Positions 1-5,474 of a DNA stretch of 11,415 bases are shown here, piece after piece. Location: NCBI GenBank assembly GCA_012512355.1, contig JAAZEI010000008.1, positions 1 through 11,415 on the forward strand, read 5' to 3'. How positions within the stretch are numbered: the first letter of the stretch is position 1; each line of letters begins with the position of its first letter. Origin of the DNA: Clostridiales bacterium. Lineage in GTDB: Bacteria > Bacillota > Clostridia > Christensenellales > Aristaeellaceae. The position numbers were made by a program, and so were the translations under genes. The notes below the pieces were generated by a model, which saw only the letters and a list, made by a program, of their open reading frames with translations, was not told the DNA's origin and did not search any database.

Positions 1-72
1 CTCTTTGACAAGCTCGGCCAATTCCAGGACTGTCATGGATTCAATTGCGGTCAAGATTTCTGCGCGATTCAT
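1..72 (-). CDS. rplL: 50S ribosomal protein L7/L12, N-terminal 24 codons (partial)
   Basis: This is the beginning of the stalk protein L7/L12, which recruits translation factors to the large ribosomal subunit as dimers bound to the C-terminal helix of L10. Reading leftward from the ATG at 72, the first residues are MNRAEILTAIESMTVLELAE, the typical L7/L12 dimerisation region with its 'MTVLELAELVK' helix. A GGAGGAA ribosome binding site sits just upstream at a good distance. The gene follows rplJ after 44 nt on the same strand, the standard rplJ-rplL order. The rest, including the factor-binding domain, lies outside the left edge. The short length seen leaves little ambiguity because motif, position and neighbour all agree. 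Confidence 0.93.
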   Translation of the reverse strand, partial: MNRAEILTAIESMTVLELAELVKE

Positions 73-116
73 AATTTCTTCCTCCAAATTAATTACATAA
101 TGGGGTAACCGTAAAT

Positions 117-677
117 TTATTCTGCTTCTTTCTGCTGACGCACTGCATCCACAGCATATACCAGGGAACGAAGCGTGGCACTAAGTACTCCAACAAAGTT
201 CGTAATGGGTGCATTGAGGCTGCCCATAACTTTGGCGATGAGAACTTCCTTGGAAGGAAGTTTAGCCAATGCCTTTACAGCATCGGGATCCATGTATGTA
301 CCCTCAACCAAACCTGCTTTGATGACAAACTTATTGTTCAGCTTTTGCTCTGCCATATAATCTGAGATAACTTTGGCTGGAGCCACCGGATCTGTCAGAC
401 CAAAGGCAAAAGCAGAAGGTCCATTTAAGACGTCGTCAAGGCTGAAGATACCCAGATCTTCCAAAGCACGTCGAACGAGGGTGTTTTTGAGTATTTTATA
501 CTCCACACCGGCTTCACGGAATTTTTTGCGCAATGCAGTAATTTCAGCTACGCTGACGCCCGAAGAGCTTAGTACAATGACTGATTGAGCGTTTTTAATC
601 TTCTCAGTGATTTCTTCCACTGCCTCACGCTTGTTTTGTGCGTTTTGGGAAATCTTCACTTCCTGTATATTATCCAT
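117..677 (-). CDS. rplJ: 50S ribosomal protein L10
   Basis: L10 binds 23S rRNA at the stalk base and carries the L7/L12 dimers on its C-terminal helix. The 186-residue product shows family blocks: LRKKFREAGVEYKILKNTLVRR (about 49-70, abbreviated from the alignment I recall), the 'GPSAFAFG' segment near 86-93, 'VIKAGLVEG' near 118-126, and 'ALAKLPSKEVL' near 136-146, ending in a charged L12-binding helix. It is longer than the usual 165-172 residues through about ten extra N-terminal residues. The ATG at 677 is supported by a GGGTGA site 6 nt upstream, and no later in-frame Met fits. The usual family motif DYRGL reads SSSGV here (residues 37-41), which is divergent. It is followed by rplL and preceded by an L10 leader, so autoregulation by the L10-L12 complex is expected. 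Identity is secure. Confidence 0.96.
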   Translation of the reverse strand: MDNIQEVKISQNAQNKREAVEEITEKIKNAQSVIVLSSSGVSVAEITALRKKFREAGVEYKILKNTLVRRALEDLGIFSLDDVLNGPSAFAFGLTDPVAPAKVISDYMAEQKLNNKFVIKAGLVEGTYMDPDAVKALAKLPSKEVLIAKVMGSLNAPITNFVGVLSATLRSLVYAVDAVRQQKEAE

Positions 678-826
678 AAAATTTCACCCGCTTTCAGGCT
701 GAAAATAAAGAAACCCTTGTGCTTGGGCACAAGGGCATTATACAATGCTTCTTGTACCTCGGCAGGCGACTTACGTCATTACGCGCTGAGCGCACCGGCT
801 GTCTATGGCACAGGCTTCTTAAAGCC
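678..826 (-). ncRNA. L10 leader: cis-regulatory 5' UTR of rplJ-rplL
   Basis: The transcript upstream of rplJ carries the conserved elements I know from the Rfam L10 leader family: an AGACAGCCGGUG segment near 788-799 and CCUGCCGAGG near 758-767, on the minus strand. In this family the L10-(L12)4 complex binds a kink-turn-like element and represses its own operon. Next come a small TACAA/TTGTA hairpin (741-756) and a terminator-like stem (714-735). The 5' end is inferred from the promoter -10 box at 833-838. A covariance-model search would confirm it; the sequence motifs alone are strong. Confidence 0.85.
701..735 (-). terminator. Attenuator-type intrinsic terminator in the rplJ leader
   Basis: On the minus strand a 9-bp perfect stem, CCCTTGTGC/GCACAAGGG (735-727 with 722-714) with a 4-nt loop, is followed by the U-rich stretch TTTCTTTATTTT. 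It lies between the L10-binding motifs and the rplJ start. I infer that it works as a premature terminator controlled by L10-L12 binding, as in other Bacillota rplJ leaders; an RNA-level stabiliser is the alternative. Confidence 0.75.
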
Positions 827-832
827 TTTATG

Positions 833-861
833 AGAATAACATGGTGAGTTTAGCTTGTCAA
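833..861 (-). promoter_or_regulatory. Promoter of rplJ-rplL
   Basis: On the minus strand there is a perfect -35 TTGACA (861-856), a 17-bp spacer and a -10 TATTCT (838-833) with an extended TG one base upstream. It places the transcription start near 826, directly before the L10 leader. Its existence means that rplJ has its own promoter and is not read through from rplK-rplA, which are not next to it here. Confidence 0.8.
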
Positions 862-900
862 CTGATTTACTAAAAGGTTGTTTCTGTATTATAAAAAACC

Positions 901-929
901 TTGACATATTTCGACTGGAATTGTATGAT
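901..929 (+). promoter_or_regulatory. Promoter of rplM-rpsI
   Basis: A perfect TTGACA at 901-906 and a TATGAT -10 box at 924-929 are separated by exactly 17 bp. The 39 bp between this -35 and the divergent rplJ -35 are A/T-rich, including TATTATAAAAAACC directly upstream, and could act as an UP element for one or both promoters. The expected start is near 936-939. Confidence 0.85.
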
Positions 930-936
930 AATTGTT

Positions 937-1039
937 GCATCAATAGGCCGCTAGCCCCGGAACTATTGAAAGCAGTTAGCAAAGCGTGCGACCATCACAG
1001 TTTTGCAAATGCACACAATGTTTAGGAGGAAATTCAACT
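937..1039 (+). ncRNA. Structured 5' leader of rplM, probably an L13 leader
   Basis: The untranslated leader is about 100 nt and visibly structured. A hairpin starts at the transcript's 5' end: TCAATAG (940-946) pairs with CTATTGA (963-969), and inside it CCG (948-950) pairs with CGG (958-960). Downstream, GCAAA (979-983) can pair with TTTGC (1002-1006), while GTGC in that loop (986-989) can pair with GCAC (1011-1014), a possible pseudoknot just before the ribosome binding site GGAGGA (1025-1030). An L13 leader family is known upstream of rplM in Bacillota; assignment to it is inference from position and fold, not a search. Confidence 0.6.
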
Positions 1040-1474
1040 TTGAATACCTACATGGCAAATGCGCAGACCGTAGAGCGCAAGTGGTATGTTGTTGATGCAG
1101 ATGGTATGGTGCTCGGGCGTTTAGCAAGCCAGGTTGCCAATATCCTGCGCGGCAAACATAAACCCACCTATACTCCACATGTGGATACCGGAGATAACGT
1201 TATTATCGTCAATGCGAGTAAAGTTGTTTTAACCGGTAAAAAACTGGATCAAAAAATTTACTATCATCACTCCGGATATGTCGGTGGCTTGAAGGAAACC
1301 AAGTACCGCAAGCTGATGAACGACAAGCCGGAGTTTGTTCTCCGCAAAGCCGTAGTCGGCATGCTGCCCAAGAATCCCTTGGGCCGTAAGATGGCTACCA
1401 AGATGCACGTATATTCAGGCGCAGATCATGAGCATGAAGCCCAAAAGCCTGAAGTGCTATCCTTGATTAAGTAA
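1040..1474 (+). CDS. rplM: 50S ribosomal protein L13
   Basis: L13 is an early-assembling protein of the large ribosomal subunit. The 144-residue product has the classic blocks [11 protein letters not shown] near the N-terminus, [35 protein letters not shown], and the central [13 protein letters not shown] and [10 protein letters not shown] segments. I place the start at the TTG at 1040: it lies 9 nt after GGAGGA, gives [15 protein letters not shown] as in other Bacillota L13 proteins, and gives a length of 144 against about 145 for the family. The ATG at 1052 is 21 nt from that site, and the upstream ATG at 986 falls in the structured leader. It is followed after 20 nt by rpsI, its universal partner. 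Confidence 0.96.
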   Translation: MNTYMANAQTVERKWYVVDADGMVLGRLASQVANILRGKHKPTYTPHVDTGDNVIIVNASKVVLTGKKLDQKIYYHHSGYVGGLKETKYRKLMNDKPEFVLRKAVVGMLPKNPLGRKMATKMHVYSGADHEHEAQKPEVLSLIK

Positions 1475-1494
1475 GCGGAAGGAGCAATTAAATC

Positions 1495-1884
1495 ATGGTA
1501 CAAACAGATTTTCAAGCAGTAGGACGCCGTAAAAAGGCAATTGCCCGTGTGCGTCTGGTTCCAGGCAGCGGAAATATTCTTATCAACAAGCGTGAACTGG
1601 ATAACTATTTCGGATTGGAAACTTTGAAGATGACAGTTCGTCAGCCTCTTGTTCTGACAAGAACAACCGGTTTTGATGTTCTTGTCAATGTTAATGGCGG
1701 TGGCCTTACCGGACAGTCCGGCGCAATTCGTCATGGCATTAGCCGGGCACTTCTCAAAGTCAACCCGGAATTACGCGGCGAACTCAAAAAAGCCGGCTTT
1801 CTTACACGCGATCCTCGTATGAAGGAGCGCAAGAAGTATGGCCTGCATGGTGCGCGCCGTGCACCGCAGTTCTCCAAGCGCTAA
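1495..1884 (+). CDS. rpsI: 30S ribosomal protein S9
   Basis: S9 is a small-subunit head protein whose C-terminal tail reaches the P-site tRNA. The 129-residue product matches the family length (about 130). It begins with the conserved [15 protein letters not shown] (about 10-24), continues with [22 protein letters not shown] in the middle (abbreviated block; key residues GGG, GQ, RHGI), and ends in the diagnostic basic tail [16 protein letters not shown]. The final Lys-Arg that contacts tRNA is present. A GGAAGGAG site lies upstream of the ATG. It is cotranscribed with rplM and closed by a strong terminator. Confidence 0.97.
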   Translation: MVQTDFQAVGRRKKAIARVRLVPGSGNILINKRELDNYFGLETLKMTVRQPLVLTRTTGFDVLVNVNGGGLTGQSGAIRHGISRALLKVNPELRGELKKAGFLTRDPRMKERKKYGLHGARRAPQFSKR

Positions 1885-1890
1885 ATTATA

Positions 1891-1904
1891 GCAGCTTTAG
1901 CTGC
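1891..1904 (+). repeat. Short inverted repeat after rpsI
   Basis: GCAGCT and AGCTGC flank a 2-nt TT centre 6 nt after the rpsI stop codon. The loop is too tight for the whole stem to pair and no U-run follows, so it is not itself a terminator. It may help protect the mRNA 3' end; no function is established. Confidence 0.4.
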
Positions 1905-1921
1905 AGATGATTTGCAATAAT

Positions 1922-1962
1922 AACACTCCCTGTCATATGAATTGGCAGGGAGTGTTTGTTTT
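1922..1962 (+). terminator. Intrinsic terminator of rplM-rpsI
   Basis: AACACTCCCTG (1922-1932) pairs perfectly with CAGGGAGTGTT (1946-1956), with two further inner pairs, and is followed by TGTTTT. The stem also lies downstream of the convergent MazG-like gene, but in that direction it is followed only by ATTATTG, so termination there would be weaker. Confidence 0.88.
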
Positions 1963-2007
1963 AATGATTTAATTTTTTGTCTCACCAGACCTATATTATG
2001 TCCTGTT

Positions 2008-2337
2008 TTATTCCGCTCGGTGAACAGAGCGCTCTTTTTCAAAGCCATTTGGATAGCGCCTTTTTAATTTATCAATGTTATGCTGCGCAATATCATCAAG
2101 ATTTAGCCCCAGGCCTGTTGCTGCCAAAGCGCAATACCAAAGGATGTCACCAATCTCCTGAGCTAAATGAGTTTGGTCCAGAGCATGACCCTGAAAGCTT
2201 ACTTTTTTAATAATATCGGCAAACTCTCCTGCTTCTCCTGCCAAACCAAGTGCAGCGTTTTGAAGCGTATTGATGTCGCCTGCCTTACTCACGCTTGCTG
2301 AGCGCATGGCCAATTCTTGATAACTGCTGAAATCCAT
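2008..2337 (-). CDS. MazG-like nucleoside triphosphate pyrophosphohydrolase
   Basis: This is a small single-domain member of the all-alpha NTP pyrophosphohydrolase superfamily, enzymes that split NTPs into NMP and pyrophosphate, often to clear non-canonical nucleotides. The metal-binding signature is visible: E35-A-G-E38 followed by E61-I-G-D64, in the contexts GLAGEAGEFADIIKK and EIGDILWYCA. The typical ending NIDKLKRRYPNGF is at 87-99. At 109 residues it is a stand-alone domain, unlike the tandem E. coli MazG of about 260. It starts 23 nt after the upstream unknown gene with an AAAGGAG site and is the last gene of the cdaA operon. The substrate cannot be told from sequence, and a direct link to c-di-AMP is not established. 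Confidence 0.85.
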   Translation of the reverse strand: MDFSSYQELAMRSASVSKAGDINTLQNAALGLAGEAGEFADIIKKVSFQGHALDQTHLAQEIGDILWYCALAATGLGLNLDDIAQHNIDKLKRRYPNGFEKERSVHRAE

Positions 2338-2360
2338 AAAAACTCCTTTGTCTATTTACA

Positions 2361-3359
2361 TTAATGACGATCTTGTTCCTCATTATCTTCATGCCGCGAT
2401 ATGTCCTGATAGTGATAGCTTTTTGGATAAACAGGCTGGTGGAAAGCATCTTCCTGCCTTACCGGTGAAGGAAGTCCGTCAAGCATCGATTCCTGGTCTT
2501 CCGACTTCTCCATTCGCTCTTTTATGCTGTGAAGGAATCTGCGTGTTCCCGAAGACTTTTTGCTTCTATGGGTTCGGCGCTGTCTGCCGATTGCAGGTCC
2601 CGGGTCATCATATGAAGTCTCATAAACATCATTCTCTTCGTGTTCAGCCAAATAAGCACCATAGTTTTGCTGGGGCTGGTCCAATACTGCGAAATCGCTA
2701 TGGAGTGTGGGATCATGCATTGCCTGTGGTGCATATCCTTCAAAAGATTGAAGATCAGTTGGGACCCAATTAGTTTGTGACCTTGATAAATTGTTTTGAT
2801 ACTGATCATTTGGATAGGTTTCCGCGTTTGGCTGAGGCCAATAAACTGCATTGTTCTGTGGGGCGGGTGTTTCATAATAATTGATATCCTTCGGGATCTC
2901 TGATTCAATATAATTTTGATCATCAGAATACGGTATCGCATGAGCTTGCATATATTGATGTGGGAAAACGGAATCGTTATCAAAATGAAAGGTATTGTTT
3001 TCATTTTGGAAATAGAAGGGCTCTTGTGGCGAACTTACCCAGTCAGCTAAAGCATCCCGGGTATCTTCATCCATATCTACTTGTTCCAGGTCATGAGCAT
3101 ATTGCCTGCTCTTTTTTTGTTTGCGGCTGCGATTAAGCCAGGAGCGCCAGACTAAATGTGGCCGCCAGCGAGCAAACCAAACTGCATAGTCAAGGAATGT
3201 GCCTCCGGCAACGATAATGATAACAAAAACTAACCAATACTTTGAAAAGAAGCTGGATATCCCGCCGCTGGCATTGACTATGGCATTCCATGCGCTGTTG
3301 GCTGCTGTGCCCATCCAACCAAATAGCGTGCTAAAAAGCCAATCGGCAAAAGCATTCAT
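2361..3359 (-). CDS. Unrecognised single-pass membrane protein with long polar tail, in the cdaA operon
   Basis: I do not recognise this 332-residue protein. Residues 1-40 are Trp/Phe/Ala-rich and may lie along the membrane. A clear transmembrane segment spans about 41-63 (YWLVFVIIIVAGG and on), followed by a Trp/Arg/Lys-rich stretch at 64-86. The positive-inside rule therefore suggests a cytoplasmic C-terminus. Residues about 87-110 are acidic. Residues 110-255 are low-complexity, rich in Tyr, Gln, Asn, Pro and Asp, and look disordered. A basic patch (259-275, RQRRTHRSKKSS and following) precedes an acidic, His-containing end. There is no cysteine. Its ATG overlaps the cdaR stop codon as ATGA, with GAGG upstream, so translation is probably coupled. 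By context it could be an accessory of the CdaA/CdaR membrane complex; this is inference only. Confidence 0.85.
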   Translation of the reverse strand: MNAFADWLFSTLFGWMGTAANSAWNAIVNASGGISSFFSKYWLVFVIIIVAGGTFLDYAVWFARWRPHLVWRSWLNRSRKQKKSRQYAHDLEQVDMDEDTRDALADWVSSPQEPFYFQNENNTFHFDNDSVFPHQYMQAHAIPYSDDQNYIESEIPKDINYYETPAPQNNAVYWPQPNAETYPNDQYQNNLSRSQTNWVPTDLQSFEGYAPQAMHDPTLHSDFAVLDQPQQNYGAYLAEHEENDVYETSYDDPGPAIGRQRRTHRSKKSSGTRRFLHSIKERMEKSEDQESMLDGLPSPVRQEDAFHQPVYPKSYHYQDISRHEDNEEQDRH

Positions 3360-4447
3360 CTGCTGGCCTCATCGGGAGTTGAGTTAAGGTTAGTTTCAGG
3401 CTGAATCTCAACGCTGACATAAACAACTTCTTCACTCATGAATTCGGCGTTTTGAGGACGTTCAACTTTAACGGCTCGAATTAAGCTTTCATTGGCTCCC
3501 TGGATATCAATGCTGTTGGAAACCTCCAGAAAATTTAATGTTCTTAAAAATTCGGTGGTCCCGGCGACAGATAAATAACCGGGTGCAGCTTTGACACTTA
3601 TGAGCTTATAACCCGATTGGGGCTGCCCGGAAGTAATGCCGTCCAAGTTAATATCTACAGTTTTCATAGGATATAAACGCTGATCAATGATCAGACTGTC
3701 AAGGATAATCGACTCGCTGGTGACGGTTAAAAGAGAAGATGTCATTTTATCGCCATTGACATTCCAAAGTTCAAAAGGAACTGAGGACATTTGTATTCCG
3801 GGCTGAGCCGCCAAACTGCTTAAATCAAAGATAGCGACGCATTTATCAATAGTTTGTGCGATGCTCTTGGGACCGGTGACCACCACCCAAACGGGATCAT
3901 ATTTTGCGGGCGGAGCATAAAAACCTGCCGGGGGCTCGCCGATACGGTTGAGCTGAACAGGAATTCTGCGCCTGGTTAACAGCTCATCTACAGTGACGGT
4001 TATTTCATTTTTGGACATCCAGGTAACTTGACCAAACGCGCTTGTCTGGGTGGTGATGATGGGAAGAGACTGTTCACCTGCCTGTGAAATACGTGAAAGA
4101 TCGACGCGGACATTGTAATTTGAGGCCGTCACGGTATTGTAGGCACGCTGAGGCACATCCACCTTGATTTGGATGCCTGATATGTTATCGAGTCCATCCA
4201 CAACGATCAAGCCATTTCGCTGGAGTACATCTGCATTGACAGCGTTGACAGCAATGTTGGTCAGCAGCTTTTCTCTGGCCAGATTGGCGTCGCTGGTAAT
4301 GAGGACGCCCCATAGAATCAAAGAAAGGGCTAAACACGTTAGTTTGAGCGGCCAGTTATGAAGGACAGCTTTTCTCATTGCAGCGATAAACTCTTGAGTA
4401 ACAGGGGAAAGCGAGAATTTGCGCTTTTTTTCTTTGTCAGTGCTCAT
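3356..4447 (-). CDS. cdaR: YbbR-domain protein CdaR, regulator of CdaA
   Basis: CdaR (YbbR) is a membrane-anchored extracytoplasmic protein that binds the diadenylate cyclase CdaA and modulates its activity in Bacillota. The 363-residue product has a basic cytoplasmic start (KEKKRKF), a transmembrane anchor at about 34-51 (LKLTCLALSLILWGVLI) and then a beta-rich extracellular part that I read as three YbbR repeats of roughly 90 residues each (about 55-145, 146-245 and 250-350). The second contains the typical VVVTGPKSIAQTIDKCVAIF block. Three repeats is within the family range. The ATG at 4447 has a GGAGG site and lies 11 nt inside the end of cdaA, so the two are translationally coupled. The cdaA neighbour makes the assignment firm. 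Confidence 0.93.
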   Translation of the reverse strand: MSTDKEKKRKFSLSPVTQEFIAAMRKAVLHNWPLKLTCLALSLILWGVLITSDANLAREKLLTNIAVNAVNADVLQRNGLIVVDGLDNISGIQIKVDVPQRAYNTVTASNYNVRVDLSRISQAGEQSLPIITTQTSAFGQVTWMSKNEITVTVDELLTRRRIPVQLNRIGEPPAGFYAPPAKYDPVWVVVTGPKSIAQTIDKCVAIFDLSSLAAQPGIQMSSVPFELWNVNGDKMTSSLLTVTSESIILDSLIIDQRLYPMKTVDINLDGITSGQPQSGYKLISVKAAPGYLSVAGTTEFLRTLNFLEVSNSIDIQGANESLIRAVKVERPQNAEFMSEEVVYVSVEIQPETNLNSTPDEASR

Positions 4448-5306
4448 TCTTTTTTTTCCTCCAGGTTTTGAATTTCTTTTTTAACAAATTGAACATCTGA
4501 ATAAAACCATGCTTTTCTTGCTTGTAAAAACCAGAAAGGACGCGGTTTAGTGCATCTGCATCTAAATGACGAGTTAATTTTCCGGCTTGAGCCATGCTGA
4601 TGATGCCAGTTTCTTCAGAAACAATCAAAACAGTCGCGTCAGTAGATTCTGTAACGCCAAGGCCTGCACGGTGACGCGTTCCCAAATCACGGCTTAGGTT
4701 GCTCTGGTCACTCAGGCTGAGAACACAGCCAGCAGCCATGATGCGATCACTTCTGATGATGACTGCGCCATCGTGCAAAGGAGTGTTGGGTTCAAAAATA
4801 TTCACGATTAAGGGACCGGATATCAAGGAATCGATGGTCGTGCCTGTTTCAATATAATCTTTGAGACCGGTTTTTTGTTCGAATACCAGCAGCGCTCCTA
4901 CTCTTCGTCTGGAAAGACCAAGCAGGCTTTGGGTTACCTCATTGATGATACGCTGTGCTTCGTCCTTATTATTTTGGAAACGATCGATGTTGGCACCGCG
5001 GCCGATACGCTCCAGAGCCCTGCGAAGTTCGGGCTGGAAGAGGATGAGCAGCACCAGTGAACCGTTATTAACGATGCTCAGCAATACCCAATTAAGAGTT
5101 ACCAAACCAAAAAAGCTGCTTAACCAGCTGACGATAATGAGCATACCGAAGCCTTTTAGAACCTGGCTTGCCCGCGTTTCTCGAGTTAATAAGAAAAGCT
5201 GATAAATAAGGAAGGCTACAATGACGATATCAAGCCAATCCTTAAATTGAGGTCTATTGATAACATTCCAGAAAAAGATGCCCATTTGATCTATCAAACT
5301 TCTCAA
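4437..5306 (-). CDS. cdaA: Diadenylate cyclase CdaA (makes c-di-AMP)
   Basis: CdaA condenses two ATP into cyclic di-AMP, an essential second messenger for potassium, osmotic and cell-wall homeostasis in many Bacillota. The 289-residue protein has three N-terminal membrane segments (about 23-42, 52-69 and 72-90), a short linker, and the DisA_N catalytic domain. Both catalytic motifs are intact: DGA at 179-181 (PLHDGAVII) and RHR at 211-213 (LGTRHRAGLG). The start is a TTG at 5306, 6 nt after GGGTGAT; the next Met is at residue 8. The basic tail ends in KKKNEH and overlaps cdaR by 11 nt. In B. subtilis the order is cdaA-cdaR-glmM; glmM is absent here. It is first in the operon with its own promoter. 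Confidence 0.96.
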   Translation of the reverse strand: MRSLIDQMGIFFWNVINRPQFKDWLDIVIVAFLIYQLFLLTRETRASQVLKGFGMLIIVSWLSSFFGLVTLNWVLLSIVNNGSLVLLILFQPELRRALERIGRGANIDRFQNNKDEAQRIINEVTQSLLGLSRRRVGALLVFEQKTGLKDYIETGTTIDSLISGPLIVNIFEPNTPLHDGAVIIRSDRIMAAGCVLSLSDQSNLSRDLGTRHRAGLGVTESTDATVLIVSEETGIISMAQAGKLTRHLDADALNRVLSGFYKQEKHGFIQMFNLLKKKFKTWRKKKNEH

Positions 5307-5338
5307 ATAGCGATCACCCTTTCCTGAATATTATGTTC

Positions 5339-5367
5339 ATTATACATCATAAACACGCCATTATGAA
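5339..5367 (-). promoter_or_regulatory. Probable promoter of the cdaA operon
   Basis: On the minus strand a perfect -10 TATAAT (5344-5339) lies 17 bp from a -35-like TTCATA (5367-5362), which matches four of six consensus positions. The transcription start would fall about 25 nt before the TTG start codon. The weak -35 leaves room for an activator or modest expression. Confidence 0.6.
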
Positions 5368-5409
5368 GTGTGACGGCGATATTTGGCATCAAAAATTGTA
5401 AAATTTAAT

Positions 5410-5438
5410 TTGCAATATACCCCCATGGGGTATATAAT
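5410..5438 (+). promoter_or_regulatory. Promoter of copA-csoR-copZ
   Basis: TTGCAA (5410-5415) and a perfect TATAAT (5433-5438) are separated by 17 bp. The CsoR operator occupies the whole spacer and reaches into the -10 box, so repressor binding would directly exclude RNA polymerase. Confidence 0.8.
5415..5435 (+). promoter_or_regulatory. CsoR-type copper operator
   Basis: ATATACCCC-CAT-GGGGTATAT is an inverted repeat with perfect 9-nt arms (5415-5423 and 5427-5435) and a 3-nt centre. It matches the known G/C-rich CsoR operator pattern (TACCCC...GGGGTA) upstream of copper genes. It is the only copy seen in the window, and csoR itself is the third player downstream, so the regulon is self-controlled. 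Release is expected when CsoR binds Cu(I). Confidence 0.88.
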
Positions 5439-5474
5439 GATTATGAAGGAAGCTAATTCTTCAAGGAGGAAAGT

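Noticed and set aside
585..833. 82-codon plus-strand frame across the rplJ leader
   Set aside because: It runs antisense to the L10 leader and the rplJ start; the open frame reflects the RNA element, not a gene.
986..1039. Upstream ATG at 986 as the rplM start
   Set aside because: It would add 18 residues not found in L13 and lies in the structured leader without a ribosome site; TTG at 1040 fits the GGAGGA spacing and family alignment.
2522..3004. 160-codon frame in another minus-strand phase within the unknown membrane-protein gene
   Set aside because: It is Ile/Met-rich without a plausible start signal. The 332-residue frame has ATGA coupling, a ribosome site and a clear membrane helix, so it is the real gene.
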